A stretch of DNA of 64,000 nucleotides from CAWBJO01 sp963789175 (GTDB taxonomy: Bacteria > Pseudomonadota > Alphaproteobacteria > Rhizobiales > Aestuariivirgaceae). The stretch spans positions 1-64,000 of the forward strand of contig CAWBJO010000008.1 in assembly GCA_963789175.1 (NCBI GenBank). Reading direction: 5' to 3'. Shown in pieces: positions 31,470 to 39,958 of the stretch. Positions within the stretch are counted from its first letter, which is position 1, and every line of letters begins with the position of its first letter. The notes beneath the pieces were generated by a model that was not told the DNA's origin, did no database searches, and was given only the letters and a program-made list of their open reading frames with translations. The translations under genes were made by a program, and so were the position numbers.

Positions 31470-31922
31470 TCAATTCAACGCCCAGATCGAACCGGTCAGC
31501 AGCGAAGCGAAAGCCACCCAAGCGCAATAGGGCACGAATAGCCAGACTGCTACGGGGTCCAGCCGCCACGCCTTCACGATGAAACCGAGGATCACCGCGA
31601 GCATCAGCAGGATGAGGACCAGCGCGAGTCCGATCTGGTGGGCGCCGAAGAAGACCGGGGTCCAAAGAAAGTTCAGCGCGAGTTGCAGCCACCAGAGCTT
31701 CATCAGCCCGCCGCTGCGATCACGCTCGAAGGTGCGCCAGCCCGCGACGGCGATCAGCACGTAGAGAACCGCCCAGACCGGGCCGAACAGCCAGCCCGGC
31801 GGGGTGAATGATGGTTTGGTGAGTTGGGCGTACCATTCGCCTGGCGCGGCGAGGAAGCCGAGGACAAGTCCACCTCCCAGCACGAGAGCAAGAAACAGAC
31901 TCATCGAAACATAACGATTCAT
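31470..31922 (-). CDS. tspO: TspO/MBR-family membrane protein
   Basis: Five-helix tryptophan-rich sensory protein (150 aa) related to the mitochondrial benzodiazepine receptor; binds porphyrins and related ligands. Diagnostic pieces are WYAQLTKPSFTPPGWLFGPVW, VLYVLIAVAGWRTFE, LWWLQLALNFLWTPVFFGAHQ and CAWVAFASLLTGSIWALN. Five hydrophobic segments fit the fold. It is noticeably more GC-rich than the genes around it, suggesting separate origin. Confidence 0.92.
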   Translation of the reverse strand: MNRYVSMSLFLALVLGGGLVLGFLAAPGEWYAQLTKPSFTPPGWLFGPVWAVLYVLIAVAGWRTFERDRSGGLMKLWWLQLALNFLWTPVFFGAHQIGLALVLILLMLAVILGFIVKAWRLDPVAVWLFVPYCAWVAFASLLTGSIWALN

Positions 31923-32008
31923 GGCATGCGAAATCCTTTTATCGTTTCGGCTTATCTAGTCCGCAATTGTCGCTGGCAAGGGCCGGTTGAGTGGAAATTG
32001 GAAAAACA

Positions 32009-32209
32009 CTACTTGCGGCGGATGCCGACATCGAAGCAGAAGGCCTCAAAGGGAGTGACACGAGGGATCTCGCCACTCAAAAATACCAACCCATCCAATA
32101 AATGTTGTGCCCGCAACATTGCTCCGCAGTGATCCCAGTGCCCGTGCGAAAGAACGGAGCTAGGGTCTGACTCCGGCGCTACCATCCGAACGGGGTGAGC
32201 CTTTAACAA
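32009..32209 (-). pseudogene. Metallo-beta-lactamase-fold hydrolase remnant
   Basis: Reads SSVLSHGHWDHCGAMLRAQ, the HxHxDH zinc motif of MBL-fold proteins, in a 66-residue frame. After GAMLRAQHLLDG the sequence jumps to GEIPRVTPFEAF, which in full-length relatives lies further along, so there is probably an internal deletion. Both ends of the family are missing. Confidence 0.6.
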
Positions 32210-32227
32210 AGGTTGTTATCTAAGCAG

Positions 32228-33322
32228 CTAACCCTCGGGCGCAGCCGCGCTACGTGTAAAATGAATTGTAACTTCAGTACCTTTTCCTAGAGTTGATTTC
32301 ACTGCAAGCGTGGCCCTCGCATTCTCTTGTAGCGACTCCACAATGAGCGCGCTGAGTTTGCCTGGTCGAGGCCATTCCACACCTGGGGGCAAGCCCACTC
32401 CGTCATCGGCAACAATAATTTTGCATCCGTTGCCATCAACAAGGCTATGAAGCGTGATTGTGCCCGTATTCCGGCCACTAAACGCATGCTTTAGAGCATT
32501 CGTAAGCAGCTCATTGACAACCAGCCCCGTCGGCATCGCAACGTTGACAGAGACCGGATAGGCATCAACTTTGAGATCAAGCCGGATACCCTCCCTCCCA
32601 TGAGATTTCAAAACGGCTGCGGCCAGTTGACTCAAATAGATTCCGAGGTCTAGCTCCTTGTCCTCCTGGTCATTCGATAACGTCTCGTAGAGAAGGGCCA
32701 GGGATTCTATGCGACCGGCCAATCTATTAAAGGGGGTCACCAGATTGCCTTGAGCGTTGCGCGCTTCGAGACGGATCAATGCGGTGATCATTTGTAAGTT
32801 GTTTTTAACTCGATGCTGTATTTCTCGCAGCAACAAGTCCTTTTGCTGAAGCTGTTGTTCCAGTTCCTTACTCAGCACTTGGTCGGATGAACGAACGCCA
32901 ACCAGAGCCACGATCCTAAATGCGGCTTTGCCACTGTCGTCTTCAATGATGTTCGAATAGGCATCGACGATTGAGGGATCCTGTCCTGGCCGATCAATAC
33001 AAAATCGGCCGATGTAATCGGTAGCCTCCACAACGGCACTACTGAGTGGGGATCCCGCCTGTTCAGTATGGTTTTTACCAGGAACTACCTCCCAGCTCCT
33101 CCCTTTGATCTTGGCAGCCGATATCGCGCAAACCTGCTCGAATTCTGGATTGATATAAACAATTCGCTCCTTGCCGCTCAAATCCGCGACGCCGATAGCG
33201 ATAGGAATCTTGTCAAGGAAACGCCGGAACTGCTTGCTTTCGAGAGCTTCGGCGAGCTCAGGAGTATCGAGGAGATTCTCGACCTGTTGAACGTCTACTT
33301 GGTTTTGCGCCACTATTGACAT
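32228..33322 (-). CDS. PAS-containing sensor histidine kinase (HisKA_2/HWE type)
   Basis: Soluble two-component kinase of 364 residues. A PAS domain occupies about residues 30-150 (KIPIAIGVADLSGKERIVYINPEFEQVC, GRFCIDRPG, VALVGV). A HisKA_2 dimerisation helix follows with the phospho-acceptor His in LLLREIQHRVKNNLQMI, then HATPase with NELLTNALKHAFSG, IIVADDGVGLPPG and KSTLGKGTEVTIHF. No transmembrane segment is present. The frame extends to 33,829, but ATG 33,322 gives the conventional N-terminus. No response regulator is adjacent; kinases of this class often sense light or general stress. Confidence 0.87.
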   Translation of the reverse strand: MSIVAQNQVDVQQVENLLDTPELAEALESKQFRRFLDKIPIAIGVADLSGKERIVYINPEFEQVCAISAAKIKGRSWEVVPGKNHTEQAGSPLSSAVVEATDYIGRFCIDRPGQDPSIVDAYSNIIEDDSGKAAFRIVALVGVRSSDQVLSKELEQQLQQKDLLLREIQHRVKNNLQMITALIRLEARNAQGNLVTPFNRLAGRIESLALLYETLSNDQEDKELDLGIYLSQLAAAVLKSHGREGIRLDLKVDAYPVSVNVAMPTGLVVNELLTNALKHAFSGRNTGTITLHSLVDGNGCKIIVADDGVGLPPGVEWPRPGKLSALIVESLQENARATLAVKSTLGKGTEVTIHFTRSAAAPEG

Positions 33323-33636
33323 CTCGGGCGCCAGTGGTGTCGCCGCGGGTGAAGGACCATAGGTTCCTTGTCCCTCCCTATATGGAGGAAATAAGGCAAA
33401 CATCCTACGCCCGCCGCTTCGCAATTCCAATCGATGAGTTCGGAGTTCGGAGGTGCCCGGGAAGTGGGCAAATGCACCCGAAGCCCTCAGGATCCTCGCG
33501 AGTTTCGAGCGAACAACAATACGGGGCGAGGACGGAATTGGCGGCGACCTCCCAGCATAGAACGCAGGCCGCCGACCTCGAACTATTCGCTTAACGGAGT
33601 GTTTTATTTTGTTCACTTTCGAAAAGGAGTTGTGAG

Positions 33637-34122
33637 ATGAATTCCCGCGGAATGCCGTCATGGGCTGCACTACTGGGTCTTCTAGCCGTCGCAGGTTATC
33701 AAAATCGCGAAAAACTGTCGGAGTTGTTCCGCCGTCAGGGCCTTGGCCAAGACAGCGGAGGCGAACGCCCTCAGCAAGGGGGCCTGGGAAGTGTGATTGG
33801 CAGCTTGGGCGGGATGCTGGGTGGCGCAAGTGCTGGCAGCGTATTGAGCGGCGGGCTTGGCGAATTAGTTGAGCGGTTTAAGCAGGTTGGCCAAGGGGAG
33901 GCAGCTGAGTCGTGGATCAAGCGCGGACCAAATCAACAGGTCGGACCTGATCAACTGGAAAGCGCGATCGGTCCCGAAGTTCTAGACAGCTTGACGCAAC
34001 AAACGGGGCTCTCCCGGCAGGAGCTGCTTTCACGCTTGTCACAGATCTTACCTGAGGCAGTCGACAAGTTTACTCCAGACGGCCGAGTTCCGACGGAGGT
34101 TGAAGCCAATCGTTTCAGCTAG
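33637..34122 (+). CDS. YidB/DUF937-family protein
   Basis: 161 residues, Gly-rich in the middle (GLGSVIGSLGGMLGGASAG). The signature region is QVGQGEAAESWIKRGPNQQ, then VGPDQLESAIGPEVLDSLTQQTGLSRQELLSRLSQILPEAVDK. This is the YidB (DUF937) family, of unknown function. ATG 33,637 follows AAGGAG. It is followed on the same strand by dodecin. Confidence 0.85.
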   Translation: MNSRGMPSWAALLGLLAVAGYQNREKLSELFRRQGLGQDSGGERPQQGGLGSVIGSLGGMLGGASAGSVLSGGLGELVERFKQVGQGEAAESWIKRGPNQQVGPDQLESAIGPEVLDSLTQQTGLSRQELLSRLSQILPEAVDKFTPDGRVPTEVEANRFS

Positions 34123-34244
34123 GATAGCCCTAGCTGATATTTAAGCGAGAGCACCGTTGTCGTTGCCCTGATCAACGGGATGGCAAGGGTGATAATACCA
34201 TTCACTGTGTGTGTTTCCCTGCTCAAAGTTCGAGGAGTTCAGTT

Positions 34245-34448
34245 ATGGCCATGTTAAAAGTTATCGAGGTTTTAGCGGAATCGAAGAAGAGCTGGGAAGA
34301 CGCAGCGCAAGAGGCGGTCGGGACGGCGGCCAAAACGGTACGCGGCATCAGGTCCATCAACGTAAAGAATCTTCAAGCTACCGTGGATAAGGAAAGAATC
34401 ATCAGCTATCGCATCAACGCGAAAATCACATTTACACTTGAAGACTGA
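34245..34448 (+). CDS. Dodecin, flavin-binding protein
   Basis: 67 residues that assemble into a hollow dodecamer storing riboflavin or FMN. Visible: LKVIEVLAESKKSWEDAAQEAV, TAAKTVRGIRSINVKN, then ISYRINAKITFTLED, matching the alpha/beta fold and the usual length. In bacterial dodecins a conserved Trp stacks on the flavin; the only Trp here is in KSWEDAA. Start ATG-GCC-ATG at 34,245 follows GAGGAG. A stem-loop lies just downstream. Confidence 0.88.
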   Translation: MAMLKVIEVLAESKKSWEDAAQEAVGTAAKTVRGIRSINVKNLQATVDKERIISYRINAKITFTLED

Positions 34449-34463
34449 GAAGCCTTTCTTTGG

Positions 34464-34486
34464 GCTCAATTTGGATTGAATTGAGC
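34464..34486 (+). terminator. Hairpin downstream of dodecin
   Basis: GCTCAATT, seven-base loop, AATTGAGC: an 8-bp stem 16 bases past the dodecin stop, without a U-tract. Confidence 0.5.
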
Positions 34487-34730
34487 AGAGATACGTATGG
34501 AATACACGGCACGGCAGAGCCCGGGCTTGTGGGGAAGTCCGTTTCCCATGGTTGTGTCCGCTTAACAAATTGGGATGCTCAGGAACTTGGCCGCTTAGTG
34601 AAGTATGGAACTAAGGTATCGTTCGTACACTAGAATGAAATTGACTGCGTACCCCTTTGAGTCAGCAGCTTCTTAATCGCTTAAAGTGGCTTTGTCGTCA
34701 TGATTTGTTGTCGTTTTCGCCTATCGATGC

Positions 34731-35957
34731 TCATCGACGTGCGGTGATGTGCTCGGCAATGTGAGCAGCATCATCGCCCACACCGAATATGACACCTGAC
34801 TTGAATGTGTGCATCCAATGCAGGCCTAGGAAGTAGAGCCCCGGACAAGCACTAACGCCCCGCTCCTGTACCGGCGCCCCCAGGTTGTTGAATATCGGAA
34901 CCTGAATCCAGCCAAAATCGTAAGCATATCCTGTGCTCCACACAACGGAGGTGATCTTGGTGTCTCGCAGGTCAAGTGTGGAGATTGATGGGATTGGTTC
35001 GTAGTGCGGGATCTCAAGGTGCTCCTCTACCAAATCGGCGCCTGACTTGATTGCATACTCATCTGCTGCGCGCCCGAAATCGGCGAATGCAGTGTCAGAG
35101 AACCTGAGTATCTCTTCAGCGTCATCACGGATTGAGAGATTGTCGCCCTCAATACCAAGTAGCCCGCCGAGGACTACAACTCCGTTTGCGGCGAACTGGC
35201 GAATGTTGATATCGTGGCCTCCACCCACACCGGTGATGACCACGGAGGGTGGGATTTTTCTATCAGGGAAGTTATCAATTCTCATATCCATTCTGCCGGT
35301 GCTGAGAAGCCACCATGTCACGTCTTTACCGCGATAGCGCCTAGGCGCACGCCGGTGCCGACTGACACAAAGATAGACTGTGCGTCCGCACTGATGGAGC
35401 TCTTCAGCAATTTGGCAGCCGGAAGCGCCACTACCAACAACGAGGACCGCACCCTTTGGCAGTTCATCAGGTCCACGATAGTGGCTTGCATGAACTTGAA
35501 ATACACGCGATGGAAACTTGCTAGCAAAACTCGGCAAGTGTGGCTTCTGAAATGGACCGGTCGCCACCACGACGTTTGAGGCCGTCATTACCCCCCTGTT
35601 TGTGCTCACAACAAACTTACCGGTGTCGAGATCCTTGGAAAGGGATGTAGCCTCAATATTGGGCTCGACTGGCACGTTGATGAGTTGCGCATAGTCCTCT
35701 ACGAGTCTTGCTATGTCCGTGTAGTGTGCGAATGCGTCAGGCTCGCTTCCCTTGTATTCGAAGCCTGGCAGGCGGATGGACCAGTTGGGAAACTGGAAAG
35801 CCAACGAGTTCCACCGCTCGCTGTGCCAGCGTTCCGCAACTCTACTTCTTTCCACGACAATATGTTGTCGCCCACGTTCACGCAGGTGAAAGCTCATGGC
35901 AAGGCCAGCCTGGCCACCGCCAACTACCAGAATGTCGTGATGCTGTTGCAGCTTCAC
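34731..35957 (-). CDS. Flavin-containing monooxygenase-like oxidoreductase, copy 2 (intact)
   Basis: 408-residue two-dinucleotide-binding-domain flavoprotein of the FMO/CzcO type. The FAD fingerprint HDILVVGGGQAGLAMSFHL is at the N-terminus and the NADPH fingerprint GAVLVVGSGASGCQIAEEL is central. Between them, FQVHASHYRGPDEL resembles the FMO identifying motif (FxGxxxHxxxY, with Gln-Val for Gly). SVVWSTGYAYDF is the ATG-like C-terminal motif. It starts with GTG at 35,957. It probably oxygenates or oxidises a small N- or S-containing compound; the substrate is unknown. The neighbouring repeat supplies its upstream region. Confidence 0.8.
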   Translation of the reverse strand: MKLQQHHDILVVGGGQAGLAMSFHLRERGRQHIVVERSRVAERWHSERWNSLAFQFPNWSIRLPGFEYKGSEPDAFAHYTDIARLVEDYAQLINVPVEPNIEATSLSKDLDTGKFVVSTNRGVMTASNVVVATGPFQKPHLPSFASKFPSRVFQVHASHYRGPDELPKGAVLVVGSGASGCQIAEELHQCGRTVYLCVSRHRRAPRRYRGKDVTWWLLSTGRMDMRIDNFPDRKIPPSVVITGVGGGHDINIRQFAANGVVVLGGLLGIEGDNLSIRDDAEEILRFSDTAFADFGRAADEYAIKSGADLVEEHLEIPHYEPIPSISTLDLRDTKITSVVWSTGYAYDFGWIQVPIFNNLGAPVQERGVSACPGLYFLGLHWMHTFKSGVIFGVGDDAAHIAEHITARR

Positions 35958-36071
35958 AACTCAGGGTGACCCCAGTCACAATAGCTCAATCGAGCATTTG
36001 TGCCCACTTGAATGGCGAACTTAGTGGATGCTCGCCTGCGATCAATCCCCGACCCCACCCTAGTACCCACT

Positions 36072-36203
36072 AGCCGCTCTAGCTCACAGGTCGATGCAAT
36101 CTACTGTGGGGCGGGAGAAAGGCCCAAAGGACCCTCTAGGCGGTTTTGCCCACACATCTAGGGCATAGTGTGAGGGATGAAATTCCGTACTTTCCAGCGT
36201 CTG
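36072..36203. repeat. Short intergenic repeat, copy b
   Basis: Matches copy a (23,423-23,560) as part of the duplicated segment; contains CCCTCTAGGCGGTTTTGCCC and ACACATCTAGGGC. Confidence 0.6.
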
Positions 36204-36552
36204 GACGAACTAGTCGCGCAGCTTGACAGAATTCCGGACCTTTGGAGTAGTTTCAGAAATCCCATCCGGGCACAAGGTTCGCCGGCTCGATGAAACGGCG
36301 ATTTCCTTCGCGAAGGGACGAAACTCCGCAAGCTCGTCAGTTGAAAGTTTCAGCTTCTGCGCGTTCCAACTTGCCCGCTGGGCCGATTACAAGTTACTCA
36401 CTCGCTAAGGGGACCAGGCAGATTTACTGTTAGTTGGGCACCACCTGTGTCCATGCATGGCGAGCAGTGCCGGGAATGCGACGCCGTGGCTCTACAGACA
36501 CTGGCTAAGACTGACTTGACTAGACAATGCCCGGCGACCCGCCGAGCTATCT
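36204..36552. other. Gene-poor stretch left of aroQ
   Basis: No supported gene; a 61-residue open frame (36,223-36,408) lacks motifs. It marks the edge between the repeat-rich region and the catabolic island. Confidence 0.45.
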
Positions 36553-36990
36553 TCACTGCATTTTGTCTCGGATGAGTTCTTTAAGAGCAGCTACCGCCAT
36601 TCGATATCCCTCCGCGCCCAAACCAGCCATGACGGCAGTGGCTCTCAGCGAAACAAGGGAACGGTGATAGATTGGCTCCCGTCGATGAATGTTTGAGATG
36701 TGGAATTCCACGATGGGTCCAGGGAACATCTTAAGAGCATCGAGAAGTGCGACTGAGGTAAAGCTGAATGCCGCCGGATTGATGAGAATGCCTGCCGCCT
36801 CATCTATGGCTTCGTGGACCCAGTTGATCAGCGCCTCTTCGCTGTTTGTTTGCCGAAATACCAAGGGAAAGTCGCCAGCCGCTTCACGACAAAAAAGTTC
36901 AATTTCAGCCAAGGTCGTGGTGCCATAGACTTCTGGCTCGCGTTTTCCAAGTCTATTGAGATTGGGGCCATTCAGAACGTAAATCGGTTT
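36553..36990 (-). CDS. aroQ: Type II 3-dehydroquinate dehydratase
   Basis: Converts 3-dehydroquinate to 3-dehydroshikimate. 145 residues: PIYVLNGPNLNRLGKREPEVYG (N-terminal signature with the catalytic Tyr after the loop Arg), VFRQTNSEEALINWVHEA, ILINPAAFSFTSVALLDAL and PIVEFHISNIHRREP-YHR (catalytic His region). Start 36,990 gives MKPIYVLNGPN. It follows the TRAP permease gene by 13 bases in the same operon, so here it probably serves catabolism of quinate rather than aromatic amino-acid synthesis. Quinate catabolism feeds dehydroquinate into this step. Confidence 0.92.
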   Translation of the reverse strand, partial: KPIYVLNGPNLNRLGKREPEVYGTTTLAEIELFCREAAGDFPLVFRQTNSEEALINWVHEAIDEAAGILINPAAFSFTSVALLDALKMFPGPIVEFHISNIHRREPIYHRSLVSLRATAVMAGLGAEGYRMAVAALKELIRDKMQ

Positions 36991-37003
36991 CATAGATCCT
37001 AGC

Positions 37004-38302
37004 CTAACCCTGATAGCCAAAGAAACGTGGAAGCCAGAGCACGCTCTCAGGCACAAGAGTGATGAAGGCCAAAACCACGATCATGGCAAAAAGAAACGGT
37101 AGCGTGTCATTTACGATCTCTTTCAGCGGACAGCCCGAAATATTCGCCATGATGAAGAGAAGAAGGCCGTAAGGCGGTGTAATCAAGCCAATCATAATAT
37201 TCACGATGGTGACGACCCCAAAGTAAACAAGGTCGATCCCCAATGCTTCCGCGGTTGGAATGAGGACAGGCAGAACAATAAGGATGACCGTCGTTCCCTC
37301 AAGTAGACATCCAAGGATGAGTAGAAGCACGTTGACGAAAAGCATGAATGCCAGAGGTGAAAGATCAAGCCCATCAAGTGCCGCCCGTATGGTGTGTGGT
37401 ATATTCTCGACGGTGACGACATAGTTGAAGACCAACGCTCCAGCAATGAGCATGCCAATTGATGCCGTAGTACGGGCACTGGACAGTAGTGAATCGTAGA
37501 ATCCTTTCACGCTCACGCTGCGATAAACGACGGTCGAGACGAGAAGGGCGTAAGCCGCTGCGATGGCTGCGGCCTCCGTCGGGGTCGTAACACCCGAGTA
37601 GATGCATCCCAGGAGTACGACTGGCATCATCAGGGCAGGCAAGGCCCGAAGTGTGATGTTTGGAAGCTCTCGAATAGGTGGTGGAGCTTCGACAGGAAAG
37701 TTTCGGCGACGAGCGATCAGCGCGATGATGACCATCTGCGCTAGACCCATTAGGAACCCGGGAAGCATACCTCCCAGGAAGAGATAGCCAATAGATGTGT
37801 CTGCAATGAGCGCGTACAGAACCAATGGTATCGAAGGGGGAATAATCGGCCCAATAACCGCCGACGCGGCTGTAAGGGCGGCCGCAAAACTGGGCGTATA
37901 CTTACCATCCTGCGTCATCATCTTCTGCATCAGCTTGCCGGACCCGGCAGCATCGGCGATTGCCGAACCCGACATGCCAGCAAAGATGATGCTCTGCACT
38001 ACGTTGACCTGAGCCAGGCCACCGCGAAATCGGCCAACAAGAGCATTGCAGAAGCCCAGGAGCCGCTCAGTCATTGTGCCCGAGTTCATGAACTCAGCAG
38101 AGAGAATGAAAAGGGGCACTGCTAACAAGAGCCAGCTCGTATACATGCCGTTGAGAAGCTGTTCTGCCGCTGTTCCCATATCGAGGCCAGCCAAATAAAG
38201 GTACAAGATAGAGCCTGCGATCATCGCGTGCCCGATAGGAAGTCCCATGAGGCTCACAACGATGATGGCAACAACTGCAATGGCGAAGGGATCCACATTC
38301 AT
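37004..38302 (-). CDS. dctM: TRAP transporter large permease subunit (DctM)
   Basis: The 12-TM DctM component of a tripartite ATP-independent periplasmic transporter, 432 residues, intact. Characteristic: LMGLPIGHAMIAGSILYLYLAG, VPLFILSAEFMNSGTMTERLLGF, FAGMSGSAIADAAGSGKL, IGPIIPPSIPLVLYALIADTS and GLITPPYGLLLFIMANISG. Its start overlaps the dctQ stop by four bases. Together with DctP and DctQ it forms a sodium-coupled organic-acid importer; genes around it suggest shikimate, quinate or dehydroshikimate as substrate. Confidence 0.92.
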   Translation of the reverse strand: MNVDPFAIAVVAIIVVSLMGLPIGHAMIAGSILYLYLAGLDMGTAAEQLLNGMYTSWLLLAVPLFILSAEFMNSGTMTERLLGFCNALVGRFRGGLAQVNVVQSIIFAGMSGSAIADAAGSGKLMQKMMTQDGKYTPSFAAALTAASAVIGPIIPPSIPLVLYALIADTSIGYLFLGGMLPGFLMGLAQMVIIALIARRRNFPVEAPPPIRELPNITLRALPALMMPVVLLGCIYSGVTTPTEAAAIAAAYALLVSTVVYRSVSVKGFYDSLLSSARTTASIGMLIAGALVFNYVVTVENIPHTIRAALDGLDLSPLAFMLFVNVLLLILGCLLEGTTVILIVLPVLIPTAEALGIDLVYFGVVTIVNIMIGLITPPYGLLLFIMANISGCPLKEIVNDTLPFLFAMIVVLAFITLVPESVLWLPRFFGYQG

Positions 38303-38823
38303 ACGCCGGAGCTCGCTTTCGTTGGGTCAAAAGCTTCTGGCGCCCTACCCCGCACCGCACGCCAAATGAGCCACAAATAGCGCGCAATCACCGCTACAAC
38401 GAACACCGGGTAGATCAAATACAGGACATCGAAACGCACATTCAGGTATGCGGTCTTTTCGACCTTCATGAAGAGCACGTAGTCAAGGACCGCGGGGAAT
38501 GACATCCCGTAGAGCACGATCAAAAAGATTCCAGTCAGCGCCAGCATGGCCGTTCGGCCGCGGCTTTTCATTGAGCTATAGATGAGATCAAACCGGATCT
38601 CTTCACGCTCCGTTACGACGAAGGCGGCCCCGAATAGAACGAGCCACAGCCAGGTGATGAGGGTGAGTTCGGTCGTCCAGCCGATCGGGAAATTGAACGC
38701 ATAGCGAAAGAGAATTTGGACTAAGAACGCCACGAACATTACAAGCAGCAATCCCGCAACGACGTGCTCAGCCCAGTAGCGTAGCTTACCCCCTACACGT
38801 CCAATCGGCTCATGCATGGCCAA
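38299..38823 (-). CDS. dctQ: TRAP transporter small permease subunit (DctQ)
   Basis: Four-TM DctQ subunit, 174 residues. Segments: LLLVMFVAFLVQILFRYAFN (with the family's FRY-FN-P feature GW-TTELTLITWLWLVLFGAAF), MLALTGIFLIVLYGMSF and LYLIYPVFVVAVIARYLWLIW. Intact, between dctP and dctM in the usual P-Q-M order on the minus strand. An inverted repeat lies between it and dctP. Confidence 0.9.
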   Translation of the reverse strand: MAMHEPIGRVGGKLRYWAEHVVAGLLLVMFVAFLVQILFRYAFNFPIGWTTELTLITWLWLVLFGAAFVVTEREEIRFDLIYSSMKSRGRTAMLALTGIFLIVLYGMSFPAVLDYVLFMKVEKTAYLNVRFDVLYLIYPVFVVAVIARYLWLIWRAVRGRAPEAFDPTKASSGV

Positions 38824-38835
38824 TACCCCCTAAGA

Positions 38836-38863
38836 GCGGGCGGCGAACGGAAATTCCGCCCGC
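38836..38863 (-). terminator. Inverted repeat between dctP and dctQ
   Basis: GCGGGCGG (38,836-38,843) pairs with CCGCCCGC (38,856-38,863), 12-base loop. It lies in the short dctP-dctQ gap, where a stability or attenuation hairpin would keep binding protein above permease. Confidence 0.55.
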
Positions 38864-38911
38864 CGTGCGCCCGGAAAGTGCGGCAACTGACTCTGCAATG
38901 TCAGAAGCTGC

Positions 38912-39895
38912 TTATAGGCTATTGATCTTGTTAAGAACGTCCTCAGGCCAATCCTTCGCGAGGTCTGACTCAAGATAGGCCTTTTGAGCAGCCGTTCGGA
39001 ACGCAGCAACATCAGGCTCATAAATTTGCAGCCCTGCCTTCTTAAACTCCTCAACAAGGGACTTCTCCTGGGCGAGATGCTGTTCTGTGCTCCAGGCGAT
39101 CGCATTATCCGACGCAGTCTGGACAAGTGCCTGCTGCTCCGGCGTCATGGCATCCCAAGCCGCAAGAGAAATTGTCCAAAGATCGTATCCAACTAGGTGA
39201 GAGGTCAGGACGATCTGCTTCATCACCTCGTAGAACTTCATGTTCTGAACATTGGGCAGTGGATTGTCCTGTCCGTCAATCGCGCCGGTCTGTAAGCCTG
39301 TGTAAACCTCAGCATACGCCATCGGCGTTGGATTGGCGCCAAGCGCCGTTCCGAGGAACTGCCAGGCGTCACCTCCAGGCATGCGGAGCTTGATGCCCGA
39401 CATATCGGCCGGAGTGTTGATCTTCTTGTCAACGCGGAGCCCAACCTGGCGCGTTCCGAAGTAGGTCGGCCCCAGGATCTTCACCTTAAGCTGATCCTCG
39501 GTCATCTTCTTGAACGTGGTCCCAAGCTCACTGTCAAAGAACGTCTTCAGATGGGCGGCATCGCGGAAGAGATAAGCTGACGTCAAGACGGACCAGGCAG
39601 GAATCTGCTTCGATATATCCTGCGGCGCAATGTTTCCCATTTCCAGATTGCCGCGCTGGAGGGCAACAAGCTCCGTCCCCTGCTTGAATAGCGTTCCTCC
39701 AAAGTAAGGTTCGAGTGTGAAGTCGGACGCAATCGCCTCGGCGAACTTCTTGGTCATCTCTGCGCGAATGTCCTTGTCGGTGAATACCGCGGAGAAGCGT
39801 AGCGTCTTCTTTTCCTGGGCAAGTGCGCCAAGCGAAAATGCCGACAGCAAAATTGCAGACCCCGCCAAGAGCGTCCGTCTAGTTAACATGGTCAT
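38912..39895 (-). CDS. dctP: TRAP transporter substrate-binding protein (DctP)
   Basis: Periplasmic ligand-binding subunit, 327 residues with a signal peptide (MTMLTRRTLLAGSAILLSAFSLGALAQ). Family features: TLRFSAVFTDKDIRAEMTKK, ELVALQRGNLEMGNIAPQDI, the organic-anion Arg region IKLRMPGGDAWQFLGTALGANP, MAYAEVYTGLQTGAIDGQDNP and HLVGYDLWTISLAAW. ATG 39,895 is chosen because GGGAGG precedes it; an upstream start is weaker. The conserved Arg suggests a carboxylate ligand. Its leader GGGAGGAGAAAAT nearly equals that of the sugar-binding protein at 54,446. Confidence 0.9.
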   Translation of the reverse strand: MTMLTRRTLLAGSAILLSAFSLGALAQEKKTLRFSAVFTDKDIRAEMTKKFAEAIASDFTLEPYFGGTLFKQGTELVALQRGNLEMGNIAPQDISKQIPAWSVLTSAYLFRDAAHLKTFFDSELGTTFKKMTEDQLKVKILGPTYFGTRQVGLRVDKKINTPADMSGIKLRMPGGDAWQFLGTALGANPTPMAYAEVYTGLQTGAIDGQDNPLPNVQNMKFYEVMKQIVLTSHLVGYDLWTISLAAWDAMTPEQQALVQTASDNAIAWSTEQHLAQEKSLVEEFKKAGLQIYEPDVAAFRTAAQKAYLESDLAKDWPEDVLNKINSL

Positions 39896-39958
39896 GATTT
39901 TCTCCTCCCTTTGAGCGGCCATTGCCGCGATACTGAATCTTCCTCCGACTAAGCTCTC

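Larger units (their letters stand above)
34670..36203. repeat. 1.5-kb duplicated segment, copy 2
   Basis: Second copy of 22,021-23,556, same orientation. Its left end still shows a decayed version of the last codons of the secreted-protein gene found intact before copy 1, so copy 1 has the fuller left flank. Confidence 0.85.

Noticed and set aside
32228..33829. Full 533-residue reading of the sensor kinase frame
   Set aside because: The first 169 residues have no domain and no ribosome site; ATG at 33,322 gives a normal PAS-HisKA_2 kinase.
36223..36408. 61-residue open frame at the left edge of the catabolic island
   Set aside because: No start context or motif; too short to support.
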